A stretch of 64,000 nt of DNA from Agrocybe praecox (GCA_964017145.1 OZ024841.1:3720001-3784000); one strand, 5' to 3'. Positions 11,300 to 24,000 are shown, counted from the stretch's first letter. Program-made: numbers and translations. The notes: generated from the sequence alone by a model not told the origin.

Positions 11300-11515
11300 G
11301 AAATCTTCCCCAAAATGTGGTGCCCGCCGTTGGTAAGCTATTACACCAAATAATTCACTCCTCATTTCATCGCTTACATCCGCAATTGCTTTAGGAAATC
11401 ATCCCCAAAATGTGGTGCCCGTCGTTGGTAAGTTACGAATACTCTCTCCTCATTTCGTCGCTTACATCCCTGATTTCTTTAGGAAATGTTCCCCAAAATA
11501 TGGTGCCCGCCATTG
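11300..11515 (+). repeat. Three tandem 33-nt mini-exons with their introns in B2
   Basis: Exons 11300-11332, 11395-11427 and 11483-11515 are near-identical 33-mers, each in phase 1 and each encoding GN(L/H/V)PQN(V/M)VP(A/V)(V/I). They are separated by introns of 62 and 55 nt that also resemble each other (TTCGTCGCTTACATCC ... TTTCTTTAG). The unit duplicated is therefore exon plus intron, about 88-95 bp, and every copy preserves the frame. B1 has no equivalent array. Confidence 0.8.
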
Positions 11516-11642
11516 GTACGTTATTACACAAGATAACGCCCTTTGAAAATTTCTAACCCTATTTTAATAGGTCCCAACGTTAACGTTGCACGTGCGCAAG
11601 GTCTTTGCCCTAACCATTCTGCGATTACAGCGCCCAATCCCG

Positions 11643-14600
11643 CACCTGTAGCAGCTACTATTATATATCAAATATAGGCAGTTTCCTACCCTACATGATA
11701 CATGCTTGTAGCCAGTTTGCTACCTTCCTCTTTCGGACACCTCCCCTCTGAGAGAGAGAGACACTGCCGGGGCCGCCGGGGCTGCTCACAAGGGGCGGGC
11801 ACAGGTAAACACCTGTAAACAACGCAGGAAACAGCGTCCCCGAGGTGTCCGCCGCTGTAATTGGGCTCCTGCGTTGCGTCGGGCATCGTTCGGGGCCCCG
11901 AAAGAGCCCAGATATAATCAGGGAATATGTTTTGATATTTTGGCACCTTTTGCGCCATCAAAAGGGGGCGGGACGGGGTGGATCGCAAAACATAAAACTG
12001 GATGACGTGTTATTTTTAGCTTATTTTGATAATTTCGGGCGCTGCACTATTTTTAATTATGATATAATCATTGTTAGTATTAAATTTACTTTACATGAAT
12101 AATCCTAGACCTTAGATTAGATTATATATATAGAATAGCGACCTTGCATCATATGTCTTAAGAGGCACTTCCCAATTGGGCACTTATTTCCCTTTTTGGA
12201 ACATCTTTTTCAAAACATATGAAAATGTTAAAAATGGGAAAAAATGATTTTTATTTTGTATACTACTATGTTCTGGTCAATCATACATCTACTATACTAA
12301 TTAAAAATGCTCAGAGGCCTATATTAAGAAGAACAGGAGGAGAGGACGAAGATGAGACACAATGTCTCTCGTCGTCGTCCTCGTACCCGCTTGTTCGTCC
12401 ACCCCGAACCCGCTGGTACCCACTCGTGGCTCCTGCTCATACCCACGTCTTCCTCTTCACCTCCTTTACGCTCGTTGCGCTGGTCGTGGTCTCCAACGTG
12501 TACCCCTCGTTCGCACTGGCCACCAAACGACGTGAACAGGCACGAGGAGTCGGTCGAGAACGTTGAGTGCAAAGACGAGAGTGTTCTCGCTTTTGGCGCT
12601 CGTTCTCGCCCTCTTCGGTGCTCGTTCACGCCGGTCCAGCCCCCCTCCTCGCTCCATTGGTGTGCTTCTCGGTGTCGTGATAGGTGACGTTGCTTGCTAC
12701 TGGTTGAGATGACAATGGGAGGGGTGTGGGGCTAAACAGCCGTCGTGGTTGCTGGACGTGGTGCTATTAGATGCCCTCGTGTCGTGGTCGCTGGACGTGG
12801 TGCTATTGGCTGCCCTCGTTGCTGTCATCGCTCTCGTCGTCGCCCTTGTTGCCGTCGTCTCGTTTTCGTCATCACCCTCTTTCCCGTTGTTGCTGTCGTC
12901 GTCCTCTTCGCCCTTCCTCGCCATTGTCGGCATCCACCTGGTGTTGGGCCGGTGGTAGAGACGGTGGAGCAGGGGAGGGTGTTTGTACCGAGGGCAGCAC
13001 CTACATCTCCGCAGAGAGGGCAAGCGCAGGTGCGGCCGTTGCCCGCTACTGATATGTGGGCAAGCAGTTCGCTGCTCGTCGTGCTCGTGTTCGTCCCGGT
13101 CGTTTGTCTGCCCAGCTCGTCCCAAGGAGCGTGAAAGCTGTCGTTGGCGCTGTCGTTGCGCTCGTCATCGGTGGCGGTGAGGACCATGTCGTGGTCGTGG
13201 TGCCGTCATTGTCCTCCACCGCTCACATCCCTATCGATAGGGGAGGAGCAAGGTGGGGTCGTCGTCGTCGTCACCGTCGTCGTCCTCCACCGCTCACATC
13301 CCAATCGAGAGGGGAGGAGCAAGGTGAAATCGTTGTCGTCGTCGATGGTGGTGGCGAGCACCGCCCACATCCCTGCCAAGAGGGGAGGGGCATGGTGAAA
13401 GACGTTGCCGGCAGTGGTGGTGGTAGGGAGAAGATAAGAGAACATCAACCATCACGGTTGATTTGTGCCCAAATAGGGACTTTCCCGCGCCGGGCCGACT
13501 CATAACCGGGCCGTGCTCATCGTTGAGCACGACGATGATAGGGCTTACAAGGGTCCATTGGCCAGATTAAGTACTGTGGTGTAAAGCAGTACATAGTATG
13601 TGTATTTTTTGATAGAAAATTTTTAACATACACAAAAAACACCGGTCTGGGATATATCCGAGTCGAGTTCATCGTCGTATTCGACGATGGCGGCAACACG
13701 GATGTGTTTATTAAGATAAAACCCAGATAGTATTTAGAGATACCATACATGTAGATATGCAAATGAAAGAACATAAATTGAAATGTTTTCATTGAATAAC
13801 ACTGTTTTGAGAGTTTATATCGCGACCGTGGTGATTTCGCCCATATGTTGAATAATATATTTTATATTCCATGCAAAAACCTCAATGAAACATCATTTAA
13901 ACTTTATATAGAGTACTACAGGTTAACAGCTGAAATGTTAGAAAATTTGGCCACCAGAATTTTTTATGAAGTTATTTGATATCGCAAGAAAATACATCAA
14001 TTTCAAAGACAAGCGCCTGTGCGCTTCATATACCGGTGAACTTCACAAAAAACAATTTCTGTGTATGTTGAATGGAACAACGACGGTAACACAGACTAGT
14101 CACGGAAATTGAATTTCAACTAGGTTACATTATAGCTACCTAAAAATAATAACAACGGTAGCTACACATATTTAGAACAAGTGAACACTGAACAGTGAAT
14201 ATACATAAATGATAAAGCAGACACGAGCCTATTCCTCACGTCAGAGTCAGTCACAGAAAGTGAATGGCACCTGAGGTGTACAAAACGAGAAGCTAAGTGC
14301 TATATATGTCAGATATTGCATACGATATGATACTAAAATCATCTCGTATGTATATCCACCAAGCACAGTTAGTAAGAAAACAGAGAACCAATATAAGATA
14401 ATGAAATGTAATCGCACGACGAACGTTGCAAGTCTTCATTTCGACGTATATATTTTTCTTCTCTTAAATACCAATGTAATCTACCATACTAACATATTAT
14501 AATACTTAATATAATACAGAAAGGCCAGTAAGCCCCCTCATCGTCGAGCACAACTTCGACGAGCGCAAACCGGTTATGAGCCGGACCGGCGTGGGAAAGG

Positions 14601-16353
14601 CCCGATTTGGACAGAAATGAACCGACGCGCGTTCATTTCTTCCTTATCAGTGCCCATCACCACGCCGGCACTCTGCACCTAGCCCCTCCCCTCACTGCAG
14701 GGATGTGGGCAGTGCTTGGTGAGGTATGAGGCACACCTGAAACCTCCACTCAACGTACACGAACGGCGACGAACAACAACGACATACGCCAATCATCGTC
14801 GTTGCCACCGCCGTCCCACTAGCTACGACGCCAACCACAACGATAACGAAAGCAACCAGCTCCTCCCCTCGTGACAGGGATGTGAGCGGTGCAACACGAC
14901 GACGACGACGACGATTCAACGATGGTGACGATGGCTACGACTAGGGTGGCTATGGCTTGAGCGAGCACGAACGATGGCTAGCGCGCGCACAACGAGTAGC
15001 ACGGGCACAATGCCTAGCTCGAGGACAACGAGTAGCGCGAGTACGAGCAACAGCTACCTCGAACACGACGACTAGCGCGAGCACGAGCAACACCTACCTC
15101 GAGCACGACGACTAGCTCGAGCACGGCGACTAGCGCGAGCACGAGCAACACCTATCTCGAGCACAACGACTATCTCGAGCACGAGCAACACCTACCTCGA
15201 GCAACACCTACCTCGAACACGGCGACTAGCACGAGCACGAGCAAAACCTACCTCGAACACGACGACTAGCGCGAGTACTAGCAACACCTACATCGAACAC
15301 TACGACTAGCTCGAGCACGAGCAACACCTACCTCGAACACGACGGCTAGCTCGAACACGACGGCTAGCTCGAACACGACGGCTAGCGTGAGCACGACGAC
15401 TAGTGCGAGGACAATGGCTAGGGTGGGCTGAGAACAACGTGGCCAGCCACCTCGACAATGGTTACCTAACCCATTGCCCCTCCCCTTGTCAGTTCAACCA
15501 GCCTGCAGCAACAAGCAACCCCACCTATTACGAGCGCGATAGACCGACGACGGAGAAGATCAGAGGGGTTGGATTGGCGAGAGCGAGCGACGAAGAGGGC
15601 GAGAACGAATTGAGCGTCGAAAACGAGAACCCTCTCGTCTTCGCACTCGACGTTCTTGACCGACTCTTTGTGTTCGTTCACGCTACTTATGTTTAGGGCT
15701 GTATGATTACTATGATTACACGCATGCTCCGTCCCTGTTCATTCAGTAGTGTGCAAAATATATTTTTCATTTTTTAAAATGTATGTGAAGGACAGTACCA
15801 GAAAAGGCAATAACTACCGAATTGGGAAGGGCCGCCCCAAAACAAAAGTAGACAGTTCGCCTTTGTTAACATCTAATCTAATCTGGGCTAAAACATATGT
15901 ATATGTAAAATAAATAAAGCACGAATATGATTATATCATACTTAAAAATAGTGCAACGCCCGAAATTATCAAAATAAGCTAAAAATAACACGTCATCCAG
16001 TTTTATGTTTTGCGATCCACCCCGTCCCGCCCCCTTTTGATGGCGCAAAAGGTGCCAAAATATCAAAACATATTCCCTGATTATATCTGGGCTCTTTCGG
16101 GGCCCCGAACGATGCCCGACGCAACGCAGGAGCCCAATTACAGCGGCGGACACCTCGGGGACGCTGTTTCCTGCGTTGTTTACAGGTGTTTACCTGTGCC
16201 CGCCCCTTGTGAGCAGCCCCGGCGGCCCCGGCAGTGTCTCTCCCTCAGAGGGGAGGTGTCCGAAAGAGGAAGGTAGCAAACTGGCCACCAGCATGTATCA
16301 CGTAGGGTAGCAAACTGCCTATATTTGATATAGAATTCTAGCTGCCATGGCTG
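11643..16353. mobile_element. E1: 4.7-kb long-inverted-repeat DNA element, 7-bp target duplication AATCCCG
   Basis: Left end CACCTGTAGCAGCT and right end (reverse complement) CAGCCATGGCAGCT begin terminal inverted repeats of about 590 bp (11643-12240 and 15770-16353). Exact 7-bp duplications AATCCCG lie at 11636-11642 and 16354-16360. Inside are GC-rich trinucleotide-like arms with a second inverted match (13440-13550 against 14530-14640) and an AT-rich centre, so the whole element is close to a large foldback. No transposase motif or spliced gene was recognised, so it looks non-autonomous. CA...TG ends with a 7-bp duplication do not fit the common 8-bp hAT or 9-bp Mutator pattern cleanly; P-like or hAT-like mobilisation is a guess. 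It interrupts an exon of B2. Confidence 0.85.
14940..15420. repeat. GC-rich tandem repeat inside E1
   Basis: A degenerate array built of GAGCACGAGCAACACCTACC and ACACGACGACTAGC blocks, with higher-order units of roughly 50-60 bp. It lies in the right arm of E1. Stops occur in the frames, and no coding role is seen. Confidence 0.7.
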
Positions 16354-17753
16354 AATCCCGGATCGATGGTACCAACAGCTCCAGCTCCCTTTGGGCCAGG
16401 ATACTACGTTATAATTTTTGGCGAAGAGGTCGGCATATTCGATGCATGGTATTTTTTATTTTACATATTTTCAAAATATCCGGCATAAAGCTAATCATGT
16501 ATTTTTCTAGGTCTATTTCTCACCTCCCGTTAGCCAATTTCAGACACCTCTCTTTTGAGAGTTTCTATTCTTGGACCGAAGCCCATGATTTTTACTCAGC
16601 GGAGTTCGCAGCAGGGAGTGTCAGAATTCGTCGTGGTGGCATCATACATCCATGTCAACCCATCTCTCAATCTCGATCCACTTGTGCACCACCCGGACCA
16701 TCCAGTGTTGCTCCTTCGGTTGCCGCTGCCTTACCTACTAATATTATCAATGCCATCAATCCTTCTATTTCGTTAAACCAGACTTCTTCTGGATCTGCAG
16801 AAGAACCAATTTACGTCAACTCCAATGCCCCAACACCTGCAAGGCCAGGTACACAAGCGAGGCCGATCTATGTTCAATCCACCGACAACACCCCTATTGC
16901 TATTCGCAGGGTCCGATTCACAGAAGAGAATGACCCAGACCAACGAACACCGGAACCTGCAATACAGGGTCAAGGAGTCGTTCTGGTGCCAGACACTCCT
17001 GATCAAATTCCAGCAGTCCAACGTAGGCAGAATCCGAGAATTGTTGTGGTGGACGAATCTGATGATGAACGTTTGGACTATCTTCCACCTTATCCATCCT
17101 TGAGGAACCTTCGCAGATCTCCACCATCTTCTCCTCTCACTCGGGCCAGTGCACGCAGCATTCGTGGAACTCAGAACAATGCCAATCGCACTCGGAGCCT
17201 CATGTTTAATTCTCCAAAAAACTCTGGACCTAGCGTTCCTACAAGCAGGGTTTTGGCTGCCGTCGATGCAGCTATTCCAAATTCAGTTATACCGTCAGCC
17301 TCTAACAGAGAAAAAATATCCTCTCTCGTAACCACTACATCTTCGCTTCCTCGTCCCTTCCCGATGAGTCCGCGTCCGCCAATCACCCCAGAGAATAAAT
17401 GTCCTCGCTTTCAACCGCTCTTTTCCGGTGGCTCGTCAATTAGTTCCCCGAACAACATTGAAGAGCAGCTGAAATTAGAGGCTAGCTATCGCCGGTTCTT
17501 AGCCATTCAAGCATGCTTCAATACAAACACAAGCGATGACATGAACGTTGACGATATGCTGAGTCCTATGCCATCTCCGTCTTCTAGTCAAATTGCCGAG
17601 GCCTCTTCTTCCACTGCCGTTCCAACAACTACCTCTGACAGCGAGTCCGAATTCAATGACATCCCTGAGCTCACGCCTGAGGAATATGATGAACTCTATG
17701 CCTCTCTTCAAGATCTTGGTCCAACCGGCAAGGGAAAGGCCCCCATGCACTAG

Positions 17754-18212
17754 TTCCGACCGTGAATAATACTTCCATTCTCGTACACTCTTTCCCCTAC
17801 CTGATACATTACGAATACTTAAAGGCCCTATGCCCTTAATATCTCTATGCTCCGATACCCCCTATGCTTATTTATGTACATATCTTGTTACTTCTGTTTA
17901 TCACGGACTAGTTGCATTTGCTTCCTGTTTAGTTAGCCAGAATGCTATTTCTTTTCATATTTGCCAACACAGTTCAAGTGTAAGATTTTTGGTCCTAATA
18001 AAATTTTATTTTTTGTGTCTATCCTGAATGAAATCTATCTAACATGGCTATCCCGTCCGAGTCAATGACTATCGGAACTTTCTCGTTGAAATTCTCTGTG
18101 TCATTCTTTGCATGTAGCATCAGCCTCTAGGCTTCATGTAGATTTATTCCTAAAATATTGAAAAGCTTGCCATAGTTGTCTCCTGTCTCAAAAGTTTGGT
18201 AGGGTACCTTTG
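17754..18212. other. 3' flank of B2
   Basis: AT-rich sequence after the TAG of B2, with an AATAAA at about 17998 that may be a polyadenylation signal. It ends abruptly at the terminus of MITE M1. No gene is seen. Confidence 0.5.
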
Positions 18213-19147
18213 CAGCCTGTACTGTCAAATTTATATATGAGTTCCCCATAGTTGCCAGATAAGCCTTATGCATCCAGGGCCTTAACTACCTGATTGCCTA
18301 TTTTCATGTATCAGGCCCTCTGGCTGGCCTATTGTGACCATTTGTGACTTATCATGTGATAGTCATGTGTCTGCTGTTGATGGCATCAAATTCCTTGCAC
18401 ATGACTTTTTGCTTGCCTCTATTTACATGTTTGGGCTTCACTCATTTGTTTATATGGCCTCAAATACAAACAAATAATAAATAATGATGTCAGCAGGCAG
18501 GGGCATGCATGGTACAAAACAAACAAAGCCTTTGAGTGATGTCACATCCAAACAACCCAATAAGGCAAGAGGACTTGGGACTTTGAGATTTTGAGATTAA
18601 GGCCTTTCATGCATGATGGATGGATGGGAATACAACATAACCAAATAAGATCAATCTATTTTTAGAATATGTTTATTTTTAGTACAAAATTCTATTTTTG
18701 GAAAATTTATGTATTGTGTAGGTAATACATTTATTTATAGCCCGGAACTATTTTTAGAACAATTTGCCTAAATAGGTAGGTCAAGCCTAATATAGTATAG
18801 TACACATTTTTTGATGATTTTACGATTTTTTTTCAGCTCGCTACGAATATTTTAATCTTTTATTTTGATTTATACAAAAGGTTCAAAAAGTATTTCGCGT
18901 TTTGTGGCTGAACCGTTGATGGTTATGTAATAAAAAATATTTAGCATGATCCCTGAATTTTTCTCTACAACTTTGATTTTGGTGGCTGTGCACCAGATCA
19001 CATGATTTTCACATGACTTCACCCCTCTAATCACTAGTCGGTCACCCTGATACATGAAACAGGCAATCAGGTAGTTAAGGCCCCGGATGCATAAGGCTTA
19101 TCTGGTAACTATAGGGGACTCATGTATAAATTTGACAGTAACTGGTG
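18213..19147. mobile_element. MITE M1, 935 bp, near-identical to M2 at 35560
   Basis: Begins CAGCCTGTACTGTCAAATTT and ends AAATTTGACAGTAACTGGTG, with inverted termini of about 80 bp that include AGTTAAGGCC and TGCATAAGGCTTATCTGG. It has no coding capacity. The sequence is nearly identical to M2 along its whole length, so transposition was recent. Unlike M2 it lacks a matching target duplication (left flank ACCTTTG, right flank TATTTTT), and the right flank is E2 sequence. The two flanks therefore probably come from different places after a deletion or recombination. Confidence 0.85.
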
Positions 19148-20874
19148 TATTTTTTCACAAAAGGGATATATTATACTACTAAAAGGCACTACACTATCAA
19201 ATTTGTCCAAACAGTGAGTCTATCCCTTCCCATCGTCGTGTTCGACGACGAGTTCGACCCGGTTAAAATTCGGACCGGCGTGGGAACTTCCCGATTTGGG
19301 CACAAATCAACCATCACGGTTGATTTCTTTCTTACCTTCTGCCCACTACCCCCACTGCCCCCAACTCTCGCTCCTCTCGCTCCCATCTGTGCAGGCGATG
19401 ACGACCACAACCACGACAATCGCCTGCTCGCCACTGATGCCTCTACATCGCCCTTTGTACATGGATGTGGGTTGTGCAAATGGTGTCCAACGGCAACGAC
19501 GACGACGACGATAGCAACGAAGGTACCCGACAACGACAGTGTCAAACAACAACAGCGACGCCGAGGTCGCACAACAACGACGCCGAGGTCAAACAACAAC
19601 GACGCCCATGTGAAATGACAACGACAATGACGACGGCTACCCCACCACACGCCTAGCCCCTTCCCTCTCAACAGGGATGTGGGCAGTGTAACTGCAATGA
19701 TGCAGCCGACGTCATCATCACCACCACCATTATCGACCAACCGTACCCAGCCCTTGATGGGGTTGTGGGCGGTGACTGCAACACAACGACGACGACATGA
19801 AGACTGCCACGAGGACGATGGCTGGGTTGAGGACGGTGGCTAGGGCATGGTCGAGGACAGTGGCTAGGGCATGGTCGAGGACGAGGACTAGGGTGTGAAC
19901 GAGGACGGTTGGGGCGTGGACGACGGCTTGGACGTGGAGACGACCACAACCATGTGGACGACAATGTGAACCACCACCACTATGACGACGACAGCAGCCT
20001 GCCACTCCCCTCTCTTGGGGCATGTCGGCAGCGCCTAGAACAACACAAACGACATGGCGAGGTGCGGATGGGTACAAGTGGCTGGGACAGTAAGTGGTTA
20101 CGAGCGGCTGAGTACAAGCAGAGAGAGGGATGAGCGACTGGGCAGGTAGGGACGAGCAGGGCGAAGGCGAGAACAATGTGTTCTCGTCTTCGCAACTACA
20201 TTTCTCTCCCTTAACCTCCCTGTCTCATAATAGAATAGGTAAACCACATGTGTAACGTAACTGTAGGATAAATAATAAATGAAATTTTCCTACCAAATTT
20301 ATATGTTTTAGAAAGGATGTACTAAAATGGAAATAACTACCAGATATGGAAGTGACGCCCAAAATGAATGCTAGAAAGTCTTTGAGGACTATCTAATCTA
20401 ATCTACAGAGCTAGAACATATGTATGTAACAGTAAATATAGTCCAAAAATGATTGTATCATAATTAAAAATGGCGCAGCGCCCGAAATGATCAAAATACT
20501 CTAAACATAACACGTCATCCAGTTTTATATTTTGCGATCCATCCCGTCCCGCCCTCTTTTGATGGCGCAAACAGCGCCAAAAAATGTAATTATATTCAGA
20601 CAATATATCTACGCATTTTCCGGGCCCCGAACGATGCCCAACGCAGCGCAGGAGCCCAATTACAGCGGCGGGCACCTCGGAGACGCTGTTTCCTGCGTTG
20701 TTTACAGGTGTTTACCTGTTCCCGCCCCCTGTGAGCAGCCCGGCAGCCCCGGCAGTGTCTCTCCCTCAGAGGTGAGGTGTCCGAAAGAGGCAGGTAGCAA
20801 ACTGGCTACTCTGATGTATCACGTAGGTTGGCAAACTGCCTATATTTGATATAGAATTATAGCTGCTATGGCTG
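19148..20874. mobile_element. E2: right half of an E1-family element
   Basis: From about 19230 the sequence matches the right half of E1 (compare 14530-14640: ACCGGCGTGGGAA, CCCGATTTGG). A low-complexity arm follows, and then the right terminal repeat 20380-20874 ending TAGCTGCTATGGCTG. The left half and the centre are absent and M1 abuts directly. No target duplication was found at the left. It is a deletion derivative with no transposase. Confidence 0.75.
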
Positions 20875-20895
20875 GTGCTGACTGTGTCGCACAGC
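20871..20895 (+). other. Possible fourth hairpin with the TGACTGTGTC loop
   Basis: GCT-G-GTGC, the loop TGACTGTGTC and GCAC-AGC can form a 7-bp stem with one bulged G. The loop is the same as in the three hairpins of intron 3 of gene C. Its left arm overlaps the end of E2 at 20874, so the outer pairs may be coincidental. Confidence 0.4.
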
Positions 20896-21063
20896 GAGTG
20901 GATCGTGTTCCCCCTATCTTCCACCGCCTCAGGTTGTAAGCGAAACTTCGGGGACCGATCAGCAACTAATATCGCGTCCCTGAGTTAGCATGCTATATCC
21001 TGAGGACCGAATTTTTGGCCAGCACACCCACCTTCCTTTTTACAACCACCACCTTCTTTCACT

Positions 21064-24000
21064 ATGCCCCCGAAGCGCAAAGGAAAGCCCGAAACCAACC
21101 AACGCAAACGCAAACGCGTCGTACGTGTCTTTCCTCTTCCATTGTACACTATCGCTAACCCTTTCCACTTACCTAGACGACCGAAGAAAGGGGAGAGGCT
21201 GACGCTGCTGACGTCGTAGTGGCCGCCAAGGTAAGTCGTCATGCTCAGGCCGGATTCATTGCGCTCATTTTGGCTTCCTTCCAGCGTCCTCGAGGTCGAC
21301 CACCGAAGAATCGCAGCGCCCCTGCGTAAGCACCTCCGACAACCTCTTGCCTACATTCCTTCCCGGGAAACAGTTCTCCAGCTGACTGTGTCGCTGGGGA
21401 AGGAGGGTTGCTGACTGTGTCGCAACCTTCTCGTCCTTGTTGTGCTGACTGTGTCGCACAATAAAGGCCTGTCTCTTGTGGTTGGGGTGTAGGTCTGCTT
21501 CGCTCGCTGACTCCCATTCATCTAGAACGTCGCATCCTCCAGAGGTTATCCTGGACGATGACGATGATGCTCATTCAGCTGCGCATCGTGTCCTTCTCGT
21601 CAACTCCCAAGACGAAACCGAAGCGGTGGCCGATCTTGAGTAAGTCATTTCTAACAAACATTTACATTTGTCTAACTAAACCTTGTACAGACCTGAAAAT
21701 TCCTCACTCCCCTCCGGCCGCGTTACTCGTTCCAAGAGGTTTGTTGCTGCTCAGTAAGTTGCCCACTCCTCGTTATATCAACATCTTTCTCACTGCTTCT
21801 TCAGGCCCGCACAGACAATCTCTGCAGCAGTAGCTCCCACCAGATGTTCTAGAACATCCAAGAACGTTCCGCCTGTTGAAGCACCTCCCGTAGTCCCAAG
21901 ACCCAAGCCCTACCCTCGGCGCTCCAGCCCAACAACGAGAGCAGCGCTTGCAGCAATGGACGAAGACGATTTTTTCAACGTCCGTGTTCGGAAGGAAATG
22001 AAGGAACAACGCCAACGAGAAAAGGCGTTGGAGGCAGAGAGGTATGAGGCAGAGAGGCTCGAGGAAGAGAGGCTTAAGGCAGAGAGGCTCGAGAAAGAGA
22101 GGCTTAAGGCAGAGAGGCTCGAGAAAGAGAGGCTCGAGGCAGTATTGCCCGCACCCAAGCAGAATGTGCTGATGGTACGTTATATTTTTTCACTTTTTCT
22201 TCTTCTACTAAGTAGTCTTACTTGTATACAGCCCACCGCTCCTTCTAGAGAGGATGTATTCACCTCTCCTCCTGAAAACCTGGATCACACGGAGGAGACA
22301 ATGTTCCAACCTTTGTCCAGCTGCGAATCTTCCCCTCATGTTGCAACGCCGACTGCTGTCCGATCGGGTTCTTTGCTTTGTCTTGGTCTGCAGGCCTCGA
22401 CACCCGACGTTAACGTGCAGGACAACGACGTTGACGGCTGTCAGGTCGTGCCTTCCTCCCCCGTTCGCCCTCGCACTCCTCGCACTCCTATTGAGAGTGA
22501 AGACTCTGGCAGCGACTACGAGGAAACTAGAGCCAGGTTGAATCGCACAAGGGATTTCCGACAGCAACATTGTCTCTCACATTCCGAGGAGGAGGAGGAT
22601 GCGGAAGAAGACCAGACAATGCAACAAGAAATTGTCCAGTCCAGTACACCCGTCATCAGCAAGGAGAAAGGCAAGAACAAGGAAGCTGATGTCGACGACG
22701 ATTCAGGTGGTGACGATGAATCAGGACGTGATGATGAAGACTTCAAGGTCGTTGAAACCGACAACGAGAAGGTGTTTGCCACTCGTCGTGGTCGCAAGCC
22801 TATAGCTTTGGTCAAGAGATGCGAGGACTTGGGCGCAAGGTTCCATGAAGAGATCTCCAACATTGCTCGGGAATTCAAGACGTCGAACAGCGACATTATC
22901 AACCTCTGTGGTCTTAACATTAAGACGCATCGGGAGACCAGCTGTTACAACAACTTCACCCGTCTCCGTGCCCTCACAAACCCTAAGCCCGATGGTGTTG
23001 CAGGTATGTATTGTATCACCATTGTATCTTTGAAGAAACTTACACTGTATGCAGGTGTGGATTACAATGCTGAAGGTTTGCGTGAATACCACGCAACGGT
23101 GGATGCAATGACGCCAAAGGAGTTTATGGTGTACAAGCAGGGTCTGGAAGAGCAGGTCAAGGCATTTGGTAATGACCCTCGATTCCTTAAATCAGCATCT
23201 ACTCGGATGGCGCAGGCCACGAACGAATTGTCAAAAGCTGTATGTTTTTTTCCTTCTATTGATTGCTTTGCATTCGAAATATAACTAATCTTGACTCATC
23301 TTAGGGTTCACAAGTCTGCATGGTCAACGGTGATATCATTTTTGTTGGCATTGTCACTACTATCAGCCATGATCAAGCTGCCCGACAAAAAGTCTGCCTT
23401 GTCAGTGGCTCTGACTTTACGACTCAACTTATCAAAGAGAAGAAAGTTATCATTCAGCCATTATTAGATATGTTCAGTGACATGGTTCGGTATGTTTTTT
23501 TCACTTATATGTTCATTTTTGTATGTTAATTCTGTTTGAAATAGTGGTCGTGTCGCTGATATGAAAGTTGCAGACTTGCTTGCAATGAAAGAGCCCAGCA
23601 CTATTGGAAATGCAGTCATAGTCATGAACCCGAAAGAACCCAAAGCTGGCTCTGTGGTCCCTCGACGTCTTGAGCAGTATCAAATCAACAATGCTGTTAA
23701 AAAGGCTATTGGGGAGATTATTGAACCCAAATCCAACTATGACTTTCGCAAAGCAGCTACATCCTTGCTGATGGATGATTACAGTATGTTATTTTGTCTC
23801 TTATTAGCCCTTTACTTGCTTATTTCAATCAGTTTCTCTTACTGGTGATGGTCGGCAGTCCTTTCCATGGAACATCTTGGTGGAACAGTGTTTCAAATAC
23901 AAGATCCGTCTACTTGGTTGGCCTATGGATCTATTCAATGGCATGATCATTGGCAATGGCACCTTCATCATCGCAGCTATGGATCAGAAGGGCCGTTGGA

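Larger units (their letters stand above)
10798..17753 (+). pseudogene. Gene B2: paralogue of B1, split by a 4.7-kb transposable element
   Basis: Proposed exons: 10798-10818 (ATG start, MGNKKLQ), 10880-11037, 11089-11243, three 33-nt mini-exons (11300-11332, 11395-11427, 11483-11515), 11571-11642 continued at 16361-16448, and 16511-17753. Leaving out element E1 and one copy of its 7-bp target duplication makes the split exon 160 nt, the same length as its B1 counterpart, with matching protein (APNP ... FGPGYYV against FGPSYYV). Downstream are EVGIFDAW, LPLANFRHL, a disordered tail with IVVVDESDDER (SUMO-interacting-like), and LTPEEYDELY then KGKGK. The coding capacity without E1 would be about 611 residues. 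With E1 in an exon the gene is almost certainly non-functional, unless the right part is expressed from within the element. The 5' exons before 11126 are supported by frame only. Confidence 0.7.

Noticed and set aside
12324..13530. Several overlapping open frames in the left arm of E1
   Set aside because: Low-complexity GC-rich (CGT)n-like sequence keeps all frames open; no motif, homology between frames or splice logic was seen.
7189..20874. One giant composite transposon bounded by E0 and E2 and carrying A2/B2
   Set aside because: The ends face each other correctly, but the flanks (TGTAGTT and GTGCTGA) do not match as a 7-bp target duplication, and E2 lacks its left half. Separate insertions with later loss explain the layout better.
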